Shown piece after piece: positions 46,478-55,919 of a stretch of DNA of 64,000 bases. The notes below the pieces were generated by a model, which saw only the letters and a program-made list of their open reading frames with translations, made no database searches and was not told where the DNA came from. Position numbers and translations under genes: made by a program. Source of the DNA: Sutcliffiella horikoshii (GTDB lineage Bacteria; Bacillota; Bacilli; Bacillales; Bacillaceae_I). The DNA is taken from assembly GCF_002157855.1 (NCBI RefSeq), contig NZ_CP020880.1:3596001-3660000 (forward strand), in the 5' to 3' direction. The stretch's first letter is position 1; each line of letters begins with the position of its first letter.

Positions 46478-46660
46478 TATTGCGATATATGTAACGTCTC
46501 AAGATAACTCTCCTACATTATAAATGGATAATAAAGCGTTTTCAATGTTAAAGTCCGAACTAGATAGTAAAATTCCGACTTTTCGCGTGAAGGGTGGGAG
46601 TAAGTACAGGAAAGGGTATGGAAGATGACTGGAGTGAACTTGATGGGAAAGAGGGAAAAT

Positions 46661-46770
46661 GGATAAATCAGTTTTACAATGGATATATTTTTTTTACAAT
46701 GGATAAAATCTTTTTACAATGGATATATGGCTCTGAACAATGGATAAAATCTTTTTACAATGGATAAACG
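46661..46770. repeat. tandem 20-bp repeat, about 5.5 copies
   Basis: Units start at 46661, 46681, 46701, 46721 and 46742, with a partial unit at 46762; one unit is 21 bp. The consensus is GGATAAAATCTTTTTACAAT. It lies between the lacI terminator and the ThuA promoter and is rich in T runs. There are no unique spacers, so it is not a CRISPR array. Confidence 0.85.
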
Positions 46771-46805
46771 CCGATCCAACCGTCAAACTCCCCCACCAAT
46801 CACAC

Positions 46806-46848
46806 AAAAAGCCCTCCCTGTCATATCATCAACAGAAAAGGCCCTAAC
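46806..46848 (-). terminator. terminator of the lacI gene
   Basis: AGGGCC and CTGT pair with ACAG and GGGCT in an interrupted stem followed by TTTTTGTG on the minus strand, 20 bases after the lacI stop. Confidence 0.6.
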
Positions 46849-46865
46849 ATAACTTCATTTTCTCC

Positions 46866-47852
46866 TTACTTAACCGACTTACGCTCCACAATCTCGGTAG
46901 AAAGGTTATAGTAGTTTTCTACTGAATCTTCTTTGGCCAACGCTTGGAATACTACATGTACCGCTAATGCCCCAACTTCATACTTTGGCTGCCTCACGGT
47001 TGTCAAAGGCGGACTCACATACTCAGCAAGCTGGATATCATCATAACCAATGATGGAAATATCCTCTGGCACACTGATTTTGTTTTCTTTAAATGCCTGA
47101 AGACCGCCGATTGCCATCTCGTCATTGGCGTAGAAAATTGCTTCGGGAAGCTGGCGTTGCGCGATCAGCATTTTCGTTGCCCGGTAGCCGCCTTCACGCG
47201 TAAAATCTCCGGACACCTTCCATTTGTTCTGGTATTGGATGCCGTGGTCCTTTAAGGCAGACATATACCCGTCAAAACGCATCTCGTTATCGTGGGAGTT
47301 CATTGGTCCGCTCACATAGCCGATTTCACGATGCCCTTTGTTTATCAGATACTCTGTAGCCGCATATCCGCCATGAATATTGTCCACTTCCACTTGATAA
47401 ACAAACTCATGATCAAGCTTTCGGTCAAGTACGACGATTGGGAAGCCTTCGCGGGCTGATTCTAAGACAATATCATTTGTTATGTTATGGGCAAGGATGA
47501 TCGCACCATCCACCCGTTTTTCTTTTAAGAATTTTGCTGCGGTTGATTGTGCTCCGCCGACAGAGCTGCACGCGATCAGGTCATAGCCATTTGCCGTGGT
47601 CACTTCCTGTACGCCTTTGATGAGTTCGGAATAGAACGGTCCTGATAGATCCCTTAAAATGAGTGCAATGGTATTGGTCTTTGTTCTTTTTAAATCAGAT
47701 GCAAAGCCATTTTTAAAATAGTTCAGTTCTCTTGCGGCTTCCTGGACCTTTTTCATCGTAGCCGGACTGACCTTGTTTACATTATTTAAAGCATAGGATG
47801 CCGTCGAAACTGCTACTCCGGCAAGCTTTGCCACATCTTTGATTGTTGCCAC
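46866..47852 (-). CDS. LacI-family transcriptional repressor
   Basis: A 328-residue LacI/GalR regulator from GTG 47852. The DNA-binding N-terminus is VATIKDVAKLAGVAVSTASYALNN and the hinge follows (VSPATMKKVQEAARELNY). The rest is a periplasmic-binding-like sensor with GGYAATEYLINKGHREIGY and SIIGYDDIQLAEYVSPPLTTVRQP. AAAAGGGGG sits nine bases before the GTG; the ATG at 47900 would add residues before the helix-turn-helix. It lies in the glycan cluster and has CGAAACGTTTC in its promoter, so it is probably autoregulated. The inducer is probably a beta-1,2-gluco-oligosaccharide (inference). Confidence 0.88.
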   Translation of the reverse strand: MATIKDVAKLAGVAVSTASYALNNVNKVSPATMKKVQEAARELNYFKNGFASDLKRTKTNTIALILRDLSGPFYSELIKGVQEVTTANGYDLIACSSVGGAQSTAAKFLKEKRVDGAIILAHNITNDIVLESAREGFPIVVLDRKLDHEFVYQVEVDNIHGGYAATEYLINKGHREIGYVSGPMNSHDNEMRFDGYMSALKDHGIQYQNKWKVSGDFTREGGYRATKMLIAQRQLPEAIFYANDEMAIGGLQAFKENKISVPEDISIIGYDDIQLAEYVSPPLTTVRQPKYEVGALAVHVVFQALAKEDSVENYYNLSTEIVERKSVK

Positions 47853-47916
47853 CTTGCTTAACCCCCTTTTAAAGACAGGCCAGTTGTCCAAAATCAACAA
47901 GTGAATCTGTCCTTTT

Positions 47917-47928
47917 CGAAACGTTTCA
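47917..47928. promoter_or_regulatory. LacI-family operator before lacI
   Basis: CGAAACGTTTCA, 65 bases upstream of the lacI start, same core as 40101 and 54892. Confidence 0.72.
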
Positions 47929-48014
47929 ATCTCCTATCTCTAGCATAATGTAAACGTTGCTATTATTCAATAGTTTATAGCTTCAATAAAGGGCTCAATA
48001 AAAGGGAATCCCGC

Positions 48015-49130
48015 TTATTTTTCAAACAGTTCCTGATTGTCCTGACTCAATCCAAAAGGAAGGATTTCGGGGCGAGAACAAGCATTTTGAATGAGAATAT
48101 GCTTTCCTTCCACTGAAGACTCGTGAATCGCATGCATGACCTCTAATACCTGCAAGGCCATCTGTCCATTTGCCCTGTGATTTCTTCCGGCTCTGATTGC
48201 ATGGGCCATATCTGCCGCTCCAATTCCTCTGCTGTTATCGGAATATCCATATTCGAGTGGAACTTCTTTAAAGTCGTGCGCCCCCATCTCCCGGACACGG
48301 ATCGCACCGCCAAAATTATTCGGATCCGGTACACTCAATGTACCTTTTGTGCCGTAGATTTCCATGCAGGGAAGCTGTGTACCCCCCATCACATCAAAAC
48401 TTGTAATCAGTGTTCCGACCGCTCCATTTTCAAAATCAAGCAAGCCTGTGACATGTGTTGGTGTTTCTACTGGAATTTGGCGTCCGTAATCTTCTTCCCT
48501 TGTCACGGTTCGCTTTTCAAAAGCCGACTGGGTCGAGCCTGTCACTCGTTTGATTGGTCCCAAAAGGTGAATGAAAGCTGTTAGATAGTATGGCCCCATG
48601 TCAAACATTGGTCCTCCACCTTTTTGATAGTAAAAATCAGGAGCCGGGTGCCAGCCTTCAGGACCTGCCCCAAGCATGAAACCTGTTGCTGCTACAGGCT
48701 TGCCGATAACTCCTTCATCGATTAGTTTGCGGCAAGTTTGCAGTGCACCACCAAGGAAGGTATCTGGGGCACAACCAACACGAAGCCCTTTTTGCTCCGC
48801 CAGTTCTAAAAGTTTTTTCCCTTCCTCTACATCGATCGTCAATGGTTTTTCCACAAATACGTGCTTGCCCGCTTCAAGTGCAGCAAGTGTCACTTCATAA
48901 TGTGCTTTTGGAATGGTCAGATTAATGACCATTTCAATTTCTGGATCTGCTAGCATTTCTTCGACCGTGTAGACTTTCTTAACGTTATATTCTACTGCCT
49001 TTTCTTTCGCACGCTCCAAATTCAAATCAGCCACTGCAACAATGTCCAAGATGGAAAATCTGGTTGGCGCTTCTAAATAAATACCGCTGATCGTACCTGT
49101 CCCGATGACTCCCACTTTCACTTTTTTCAA
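48015..49130 (-). CDS. Gfo/Idh/MocA family oxidoreductase
   Basis: A 371-residue NAD(P)-dependent oxidoreductase with [17 protein letters not shown] at the N-terminus, catalytic-region [12 protein letters not shown] and the C-terminal substrate domain ([22 protein letters not shown]). It shares little obvious sequence with the other Gfo/Idh protein at 44609 beyond the family motifs. It follows the GH94 gene after a hairpin at 49153, so it is probably cotranscribed with GH3 and GH94. Confidence 0.85.
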   Translation of the reverse strand: MKKVKVGVIGTGTISGIYLEAPTRFSILDIVAVADLNLERAKEKAVEYNVKKVYTVEEMLADPEIEMVINLTIPKAHYEVTLAALEAGKHVFVEKPLTIDVEEGKKLLELAEQKGLRVGCAPDTFLGGALQTCRKLIDEGVIGKPVAATGFMLGAGPEGWHPAPDFYYQKGGGPMFDMGPYYLTAFIHLLGPIKRVTGSTQSAFEKRTVTREEDYGRQIPVETPTHVTGLLDFENGAVGTLITSFDVMGGTQLPCMEIYGTKGTLSVPDPNNFGGAIRVREMGAHDFKEVPLEYGYSDNSRGIGAADMAHAIRAGRNHRANGQMALQVLEVMHAIHESSVEGKHILIQNACSRPEILPFGLSQDNQELFEK

Positions 49131-49152
49131 GACTTTCTCTCCTCACAAAGAA

Positions 49153-49180
49153 ATACGGCGTACATAAATCTACGCCGTAT
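49153..49180 (-). terminator. intra-operon hairpin after GH94
   Basis: ATACGGCGTA and TACGCCGTAT form a perfect stem. Only TTTCTTTG follows on the minus strand, so it may be a weak terminator or an mRNA stability element rather than a full stop. Confidence 0.55.
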
Positions 49181-49232
49181 CCTATATTTAAATTGGTATC
49201 TTCCTATTTTACCCTTTTAGTGGTAAAAATGC

Positions 49233-52200
49233 TTAGATAAATACCTCGATTTTATTTTTACCGTCAACCAAATGTTGTTCCAATGCGGCCTTGCTGATGA
49301 CAAATCCACCGCTGCGATAGCGGTTGGAAACTTCTGCTCCAGCCACTAACTTGCCATTCACACGAACTTCCTTCTGCTGTTGACCTAAGTGATAAACGAA
49401 TTGAACATCATGCCCATTCACTTTATACGTAAAATGAAGGCCGTTCATATCTGCCGGCAAAACTGGATCCACTACAAGATCTCCAGCTTGAAAACGGATG
49501 CCGAGGCAGTTGGAAATCAATTGGTTCATGTAGATTCCCGGTCCACTAGAGTAGATTCTCCAGCCGCCTTTTACTTTTACAGAGCCATCGCGCAGTTTGC
49601 CAAATTGTTCTTGTGCTTCGTAACGGTCATTGAACTGTCCGTCAGAAGAGCTGAAGTAGGCGTTGCTTTGACGGCGTTCCGCGTTTGGCACTGCCTGTTG
49701 GATATTGATTGGGTTGATGGTATTCAAACCTCTCCACACTTCATCCGTCTTCCCAAGCTTGGCCATTGCTTCCACATACCGGATATGTGCGTGTACATAT
49801 TGAAGCCCGATTTCACGACCGAAGTTTGCGGCTTGTTCTGCACGTTTGAAATGTGTGCTGACACCACCTGCATAGTTTGCAGGGCGGTTCATTAGGCGCA
49901 CGCCGTCCGGGCAGTACAATTCTTTTTTAATCAGGTCAAAATGTGCTTTCGCCTGTTCTGGTGTTAATAATTCACTGATCATGCTGCGAGTCATCGGCAG
50001 CAAACGATAATGAATACCTGTTTTCGTATCTTCAGGGTGTACCATCAATTCTGGTTTGTCCTGATCTTCCATGTAAACGAAACCTGGAATCACGTCAGAT
50101 GCAAGCATGTATTTATTAAAGTCGATCTCAATTCCTTTTGCCAAAGCCTTCAAATCTTCGGCTTCATCTGTCAACACTTCCTCAAGTGCTTTGGAAAGAG
50201 TATTTAACACTTGATATGTTAAGGAAACAGTCCAGCTTGATACCATATATTGCTTCAACTGTGCATTTGCCGGCTGCAGCGTGTCATCCCAGTCTCCATC
50301 ACCATAGGAGGATAGGAAGGTATCATGTAAGAAGTGGTCCTTAATGTATTGAATTTCTTTTTTCGCATGTTCCAACACCGTAGCTTTTTCTTCTGTGAAT
50401 GTGAAAGCACCACGTACCGTATAAGGAACCTTTTCTTCTAAAATAGAGAAGTCTTTTGTGATCGTCAGGTAATCACTTAACACTTTAAGTGGCCAAACGA
50501 TGATATCTCCGTGACTCTCTTCACTTTGGATACGGTTGTATTGATCGAACATGAACCATTGCGGCCAGTTCCCCGTGTCCTCATATTGATGAGTGTAAAC
50601 TTTTTTGATGATTTCCTTCACACTTTCATAGTTTTGCGTGGCCATGAAGTATTCCGTTGGCCCCTGGCAAACATCACGCGTTCCCCATGCCGCTCCACCG
50701 TACTGTTCCAAACCATGTGGCACAGAGTAGTGAACAAGCATGTTGTGTGTGTACCACCATGCAGTGGCATTCATCTTTTCTAACTCTTCCTTGCTTTCGC
50801 TGCCCAATGACAACTTGAATCCGTTCATCACTTTATCAAAAAATGCACGGTACCGCTCTACTTCTGTCGCAAAGGCCGGTTTCGCAAATTCTCGCTCTTC
50901 ACCGTGCAATAACCCTTGAACCGTCATTGTCCAGCTCGCTGTTGCTTCTGTTTCCAATACAACTAAGGAAACAGCTCCTGGAACGACTACTTCTGCAAGC
51001 TTCGTTTCGTCGCTTACCGTAAAGTCAGTGCCTTCCACAGTCAGTTTGTATGCCAAATCAGGGTAAACATGCTTGCTGTCAGACCCGTCCACCGCTTTGA
51101 ACGTCAACACCTTGCCATCCTGTTTCATGTCATAAGAAACAACCAGCTCATTGTTGTTCATGGAGATTTGATTTGTAACAAGGTAGCGGTAGTTTTTGCC
51201 GTTTTCAGACGTTACCTCTAGTTGAACTTCAGGGGAATCTACTACTGTATAGTTTGTTACCACGATCACGTCGTCTGCGGTTTTATAGAACCAGCGGGCA
51301 TAGTTAAAGCCGATTTCGAATAAAGTAGGCATCGTTAGTAGCTTGTACTGTCCTTCCACTTCCACGTAAATGCGCTGACCGGAAGTTTTCATGACATTCA
51401 ACGCATTACGAGCGTTTGTCATCATTTTATGGAAGGACGTGTTTCCTACCACAAGCTGTGAGTTGAAAATACCGTACATATAAGATGTGGAAGTGATGAT
51501 GTTTTCCGTCATTTTGTCATTATTGCCTGACATGATGATATGGCCGTGCGGTCGCTCCACGATAAGCTCTTTTTCTTTTAAAACGATATGCTCATACGTA
51601 TCGGTGAAGAAGGAAAGCAGGTTGTCTCCATCCCATTCTTCTTGCTTGCGAACCGGGAAGTACTTATCTAGTTCCGCTTTTGTAAAAGAAGACCCGGAAA
51701 GCACCCCGGATAGGTTGGCGTTGGCCGTAACTTTTTCCAGCTCCTCAGAAGAGTCGGATGCAAGGTTCTTCACTTCTTCCCAAGCTTGTGCTACCTCGTC
51801 TGTAAACTCAAGCTCTGTTACAGCTTCCTGATGGTTTTCTTTGAACAGGCCATAAAATACGAAGCTTTTTTGTCCATCAAGTATAACCTTTTCAGATTGC
51901 AATCCTGTAAAAGCAAATTCATACTGATAGATTTCATTGGCAAGCGTTTCTTTTGTTAAGATTTCTGGCTCGTTTGTTTCTTTATAAGAAAGACCGAAGA
52001 ATTGGAAGCCGTCTGTTGAATAGCCTGCTGCTTTTGTCAGGGAACCTTGCTGCAGGTATGGAAAACCTCCAGGCTGCGGCTGGTTCTGACGGGAGCAGAC
52101 AACATAGCCATTTTGCTCGTCTTCAAATACGGTGTGATCGATGTATTGAGACAAGTAAGATTCGTTTGTACGGACAAGTCCTTTGCTTCCAATTCCAACG

Positions 52201-52577
52201 TCTTGACCGTAGACAACATCCACTGTTTCGCCTGCGCCATTTACGTTTACATCCCAGAACCAGATACCTTTTTCAGATAGACGGAAGCTAACAGAATAGT
52301 CGATGTCAGCAACAGTTCCTTCCCATTTGATTTCGTTTTGGGAGTAGCTCGTGTTGCTGGTTGATTTTACGCCTAGTAGCGGGTAGGCTTGAATGCTGTT
52401 TTCGCCGTGAACGCGAAGGTATAGATTGTTCAGTGCACCGTCGATTGGGTTGGACATCCATTGGTTGATCATGATTTCTTTGTGTGTTGCTTCGAAGATG
52501 TCCCCGCTGTTAAGGAACGTAAAGCGAACATCTCCGGCTTCTATGTTAATTTTTTGATTGGCTGTTGTTGTTTGCAT
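49233..52577 (-). CDS. GH94 phosphorylase, probable 1,2-beta-oligoglucan phosphorylase
   Basis: A 1114-residue cytoplasmic GH94 enzyme. The N-terminal beta-sandwich (about 1-550) is followed by an (alpha/alpha)6 barrel. Barrel landmarks are TAWWYTHNMLVHYSVPHGLEQ, GGAAWGTRDVCQGPTEYF, and GDGDWDD around residue 760, the place of the family's catalytic acid. GH94 enzymes phosphorolyse beta-glucosides to glucose 1-phosphate. The size and the GH3 neighbour resemble the Listeria innocua pair Lin1839 (1,2-beta-oligoglucan phosphorylase) and Lin1840 (GH3 sophorose-hydrolysing), as I remember them. Cellobiose- and chitobiose-phosphorylases are shorter. Specificity is therefore inferred. Confidence 0.82.
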   Translation of the reverse strand: MQTTTANQKINIEAGDVRFTFLNSGDIFEATHKEIMINQWMSNPIDGALNNLYLRVHGENSIQAYPLLGVKSTSNTSYSQNEIKWEGTVADIDYSVSFRLSEKGIWFWDVNVNGAGETVDVVYGQDVGIGSKGLVRTNESYLSQYIDHTVFEDEQNGYVVCSRQNQPQPGGFPYLQQGSLTKAAGYSTDGFQFFGLSYKETNEPEILTKETLANEIYQYEFAFTGLQSEKVILDGQKSFVFYGLFKENHQEAVTELEFTDEVAQAWEEVKNLASDSSEELEKVTANANLSGVLSGSSFTKAELDKYFPVRKQEEWDGDNLLSFFTDTYEHIVLKEKELIVERPHGHIIMSGNNDKMTENIITSTSYMYGIFNSQLVVGNTSFHKMMTNARNALNVMKTSGQRIYVEVEGQYKLLTMPTLFEIGFNYARWFYKTADDVIVVTNYTVVDSPEVQLEVTSENGKNYRYLVTNQISMNNNELVVSYDMKQDGKVLTFKAVDGSDSKHVYPDLAYKLTVEGTDFTVSDETKLAEVVVPGAVSLVVLETEATASWTMTVQGLLHGEEREFAKPAFATEVERYRAFFDKVMNGFKLSLGSESKEELEKMNATAWWYTHNMLVHYSVPHGLEQYGGAAWGTRDVCQGPTEYFMATQNYESVKEIIKKVYTHQYEDTGNWPQWFMFDQYNRIQSEESHGDIIVWPLKVLSDYLTITKDFSILEEKVPYTVRGAFTFTEEKATVLEHAKKEIQYIKDHFLHDTFLSSYGDGDWDDTLQPANAQLKQYMVSSWTVSLTYQVLNTLSKALEEVLTDEAEDLKALAKGIEIDFNKYMLASDVIPGFVYMEDQDKPELMVHPEDTKTGIHYRLLPMTRSMISELLTPEQAKAHFDLIKKELYCPDGVRLMNRPANYAGGVSTHFKRAEQAANFGREIGLQYVHAHIRYVEAMAKLGKTDEVWRGLNTINPINIQQAVPNAERRQSNAYFSSSDGQFNDRYEAQEQFGKLRDGSVKVKGGWRIYSSGPGIYMNQLISNCLGIRFQAGDLVVDPVLPADMNGLHFTYKVNGHDVQFVYHLGQQQKEVRVNGKLVAGAEVSNRYRSGGFVISKAALEQHLVDGKNKIEVFI

Positions 52578-52631
52578 GATTAAAGTCCTCCTTTAATGTT
52601 GGGTTGCTAGTACGACGCAGATGATTTCATA

Positions 52632-54791
52632 CTACTTATTTAAAACGAACTCTTTTATTGTCAGTTCGTTGCTGTTCGGGCCGATCATGGCGTGGAATTT
52701 GCCTTTGTCGCTTTGGAAACTCAGGTCCGAATGGTAGTATCGGAGCTGTTCTTCTGTGATGGTGAAGGTTATTTGTTTTGTTTCACCAGGCTCTAGCCAT
52801 ACTTTTTCATAGCCTTTTAGCTCTTTAAGCGGGCGGACGATTTCACCAGACAGGTCACGGATATAGAACTGCACCGTTTCTTCTCCGGCACGCTCACCAG
52901 TGTTCGTTACGTTGACTGTCACGTCGAGGCTGGAGTTTTCTGTTAAACTGTCTGCAGATAAACTCATATCGCTGTAAGCAAAGGTTGTATAACTTAACCC
53001 GTACCCAAATGGAAGTAAAGGCTCATTTGGTATATCAAGATAATGTGTGACATAGCGTTCCTGCTTGTTCTCGCCTTGCGGGCGTCCTGTGTTGAAGCAG
53101 TTGTAGTAAACAGGAATCTGGCCTACAGAGTACGGGAAACTCATCGTAAGTCTTCCAGACGGATTCGCATCTCCAAACAACAGGTCTGCGATGGCTGATC
53201 CCGCTTCAGTACCCGGGTACCATGCTTCAAGCAAGGCATCGGATTCCGCGATCACCCCATGAAGATCTAATGGACGACCATTGAAGAGAACCGTCACGAC
53301 AGGTTTTCCAAGCTCCCTTATTTTCGCTACAAGCTTTAATTGTGCTTCCGGCAGGCGGATATCAGCTCGGCAGCCACCTTCTCCGCTCATTTCCGATGCT
53401 TCCCCAAGCGCTAGGACGATGACATCGGCTTTCTTTGCTGTCTCCACAGCTTGTGTGAGTTGCTCTTCTGTAATCGTTTCGATGCCAGATCCTTGCGCCA
53501 CCAAAAGATTAGCCTCAGATATTTTTGCAAGCAGCCCGTCATATACCTGTACTGCGGCTTCCTTTGAACCTTGCCAGGACCAAGGTCCAAGCACGTCACC
53601 ATTTTGGGCAAACGGTCCGATCAGTGCGATTTTCTGCTTTTTATTTAACGGTAGAACCTGGTCATTTTTTAAAAGAACACTAGATTTAATGGCAAGTTCC
53701 TTTGCCACGTGGCGGTGCTCCTCTGACATGATGACCTCTTTTTCTAGTTCCTCGCTCGTACCGCGGTATGGATTTTCGAAAAGACCAAGTTTGTTTTTAA
53801 GGTTTAAAATACGTAAGACCGATTCATCAATCAGTGCTTCCGAAAGCTCGCCGCTCGCCACAAGATCTTCAAGATTCTTCGCATAACAGGCAGTCATCAT
53901 TTCGATGTCGACGCCGGCTTCCAATCCTTTTAGCGCCGCTTCTCGTTCGTCTTCTGCAACACCATGTGGAATCAGTTCTTTTACTGCACCCCAGTCAGAG
54001 ATCATGACGCCGTCAAAGCCCCATTCCTCGCGCAAAAGATCTCTCATCAGCTTTTTATTTCCGGATGCAGGAATGCCGTCTACCGTGTTAAAAGCCGTCA
54101 TGACCATTTCGCAGCCTTCATCAAGTGCCGCTTTATACGCTGGCAGATAGGACTCGCGAAGCTGTCTTTCTGACATGTTGACCGTATTATAATCACGCCC
54201 TCCTTCTGGTGCGCCATATGCTGCGAAGTGTTTTACGCACGCTGCAACACGGTGAGTGTCATTGGTCAAGTCCTCTCCTTGGAAGCCTCGAACAAAGGCC
54301 TTGGCAAAGACACTGTTCAAATAAGGATCCTCTCCTGTTGATTCCATCACGCGTCCCCATCTTGGATCTCTTACTAAATCTACCATCGGTGCAAACGTGA
54401 CATGAACACCAGAAACAGATGCTTCTTTTGCGGCAATTTCTGCACTCTTTTCGGCAAGTTCTGTATTCCAGGAGCAACCAATCGCAAGAGGTACAGGAAA
54501 GATGGTTTTAAATCCGTGGACTATATCTGCCATCATCAGTAGAGGAATTCCCAACCTGTTTTCTGCAAGGTGCTCTCGTTGAATATTGGCAACTTCCCAG
54601 GCCCCTGATGCACCAAGGACGGAGCCGCTGTTTTGCACCACGTCATTTGCAATTCCCATGTCTTCCAAAGGACCGGTAATTTCTCCATCCCCTGCTGCAC
54701 CTTTATAGAAGAATGTTGCCAATTGCATGAGCTGGGCTATTTTCTCCTCTAATGTCATTTGTTCTAGAAGACTTTCCATGTTTTTAGCCAT
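52632..54791 (-). CDS. GH3 beta-glucosidase
   Basis: A 719-residue intracellular GH3 enzyme of the BglX type, without a signal peptide. The catalytic nucleophile is Asp266 in FDGVMISDWGAV, the KHF substrate motif is at about 187-189, and a Gly-rich loop with candidate acid/base glutamates is in GEASEMSGEGG. A fibronectin-III-like domain closes the C-terminus (TNTGERAGEETVQFYIRD). Probably hydrolyses sophorose or short beta-1,2-gluco-oligosaccharides to glucose. It is followed by GH94 after 54 bases. Two LacI-type operators lie in its promoter region and GGGGAGG precedes its start. Confidence 0.9.
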   Translation of the reverse strand: MAKNMESLLEQMTLEEKIAQLMQLATFFYKGAAGDGEITGPLEDMGIANDVVQNSGSVLGASGAWEVANIQREHLAENRLGIPLLMMADIVHGFKTIFPVPLAIGCSWNTELAEKSAEIAAKEASVSGVHVTFAPMVDLVRDPRWGRVMESTGEDPYLNSVFAKAFVRGFQGEDLTNDTHRVAACVKHFAAYGAPEGGRDYNTVNMSERQLRESYLPAYKAALDEGCEMVMTAFNTVDGIPASGNKKLMRDLLREEWGFDGVMISDWGAVKELIPHGVAEDEREAALKGLEAGVDIEMMTACYAKNLEDLVASGELSEALIDESVLRILNLKNKLGLFENPYRGTSEELEKEVIMSEEHRHVAKELAIKSSVLLKNDQVLPLNKKQKIALIGPFAQNGDVLGPWSWQGSKEAAVQVYDGLLAKISEANLLVAQGSGIETITEEQLTQAVETAKKADVIVLALGEASEMSGEGGCRADIRLPEAQLKLVAKIRELGKPVVTVLFNGRPLDLHGVIAESDALLEAWYPGTEAGSAIADLLFGDANPSGRLTMSFPYSVGQIPVYYNCFNTGRPQGENKQERYVTHYLDIPNEPLLPFGYGLSYTTFAYSDMSLSADSLTENSSLDVTVNVTNTGERAGEETVQFYIRDLSGEIVRPLKELKGYEKVWLEPGETKQITFTITEEQLRYYHSDLSFQSDKGKFHAMIGPNSNELTIKEFVLNK

Positions 54792-54825
54792 CCTTAATTA
54801 CCTCCCCAATCGCATTGCACCAATA

Positions 54826-54837
54826 CGAAACGTTTTC
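54826..54837. promoter_or_regulatory. LacI-family operator near the GH3 start
   Basis: CGAAACGTTTTC, about 35 bases before the GH3 start, with one mismatch to the shared core. Confidence 0.68.
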
Positions 54838-54891
54838 ACTATAATAATGCATAATTATAAGCTTTTCTGTAATAAAATATATCTCATTCAT

Positions 54892-54903
54892 CGAAACGTT
54901 TCT
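54892..54903. promoter_or_regulatory. LacI-family operator, distal GH3 site
   Basis: CGAAACGTTTCT, 66 bases upstream of the other site. Two operators could allow looping around the promoter, which has TATAAT-like words between them. Confidence 0.72.
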
Positions 54904-54913
54904 ATTCATTTCG

Positions 54914-54941
54914 ATAAAGAGGCCATAATGGCACTCTTTAC
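54914..54941 (-). terminator. hairpin after the ABC permease operon
   Basis: AAAGAG-GCCA and TGGC-CTCTTT pair around TTA, just after the stop at 54946. T content after it is modest. Confidence 0.5.
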
Positions 54942-54945
54942 CCAC

Positions 54946-55905
54946 TTATTCACCCGCTATACCAGAGCGGTCCACACCTTCGACAAACCAGCGTTGTGTG
55001 ATGGCATAGACAACAAGCATCGGCAAGATTGTCATGACGGTTCCTGCCATATTGATGCCTTCATTTATTTCAGATGCTTCCCCGCCACTTTGCGGGTACA
55101 TTTGTTGATAGGTTGCTACGAACTTTTGGAGCTCGAGCGGTAAGGTTGTTAATGAGTTACCAAAATAGATCGCTGCCAAATATGTTTCGTTCCAGTACCA
55201 AACGAAGGAGAACAAGAACGAAATGATGATCGCAGGTGCAGCCATCGGAAGCGCAAGTGTCAAGAATATCCGTAAATATCCTGCGCCATCAAGCTGAGCA
55301 GCTTCCTCAAGCGCCTTTGGCATCATTTTAAAGAACTGATAGAAAATCAGAATGAAGATGGCGCTGTTGATTCCTTGTCCAAGTAAGGCCGGAAACAAGA
55401 AAGCCTGAATGCTTCCCAGAATACCAATCTCGTTGAAAAATACATAACGAGGGATGACCGTCACTTGAGGAGGAATGATGAACGTCGCCAATACCAACAC
55501 AAACATGGTTCGTTTGAATGGAAAGGCAAAGCGTGCAAACCCATAACCGACGACCGCACACACTGCCGTTTGAACGATGGCAGGAATAGCTGTCACATAT
55601 AAAGATTCCAATAAAGTAGGCAGGAACTTCAATACCGCATAAGCAGCTTGATAGTTTTCCAGATAAAGTTGCGTCGGGATCCAGTTTACTAGTGGATTTA
55701 AGATATCATCCAAACTTTTCAAACTATAAGAAATCATATAAAGCAACGGGAATAAGTATACAAAGCCAATTCCAATCAACAAGCCGTAAATGAATAGCTT
55801 ATAGAGAAGGCCGTCGTTCCCTTTCATTCCAAAAGCGAGCTTTTTCAACCTGGTCACGATGCCTGTCCCTTTTGGTTTGCGGTTAGTCAGCGATTCGCTT
55901 GCCAT
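54946..55905 (-). CDS. ABC sugar transporter permease (second subunit)
   Basis: A 319-residue carbohydrate ABC permease with about six helices. The MsmG/YesQ-like C-terminal half has the EAA coupling motif EEAAQLDGAGYLRIFLTLALPMAAPA. It is the last gene of the long operon and the partner of the permease at 55920, 14 bases away. A 32-residue N-terminal cytoplasmic tail precedes the first helix. Substrate is presumed a glucan oligosaccharide from context. Confidence 0.88.
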   Translation of the reverse strand: MASESLTNRKPKGTGIVTRLKKLAFGMKGNDGLLYKLFIYGLLIGIGFVYLFPLLYMISYSLKSLDDILNPLVNWIPTQLYLENYQAAYAVLKFLPTLLESLYVTAIPAIVQTAVCAVVGYGFARFAFPFKRTMFVLVLATFIIPPQVTVIPRYVFFNEIGILGSIQAFLFPALLGQGINSAIFILIFYQFFKMMPKALEEAAQLDGAGYLRIFLTLALPMAAPAIIISFLFSFVWYWNETYLAAIYFGNSLTTLPLELQKFVATYQQMYPQSGGEASEINEGINMAGTVMTILPMLVVYAITQRWFVEGVDRSGIAGE

Positions 55906-55919
55906 GATAACGGCCTCCT

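Noticed and set aside
46661-46770. CRISPR-like array
   Set aside because: The 20-bp units follow each other without unique spacers, and no cas gene is near. It is a simple tandem repeat.
53281-53886. A 201-codon plus-strand frame opposite the GH3 gene
   Set aside because: It is antisense to a well-supported GH3 gene, has no ribosome site, and its protein is low-complexity Ser/Ala with no family likeness.
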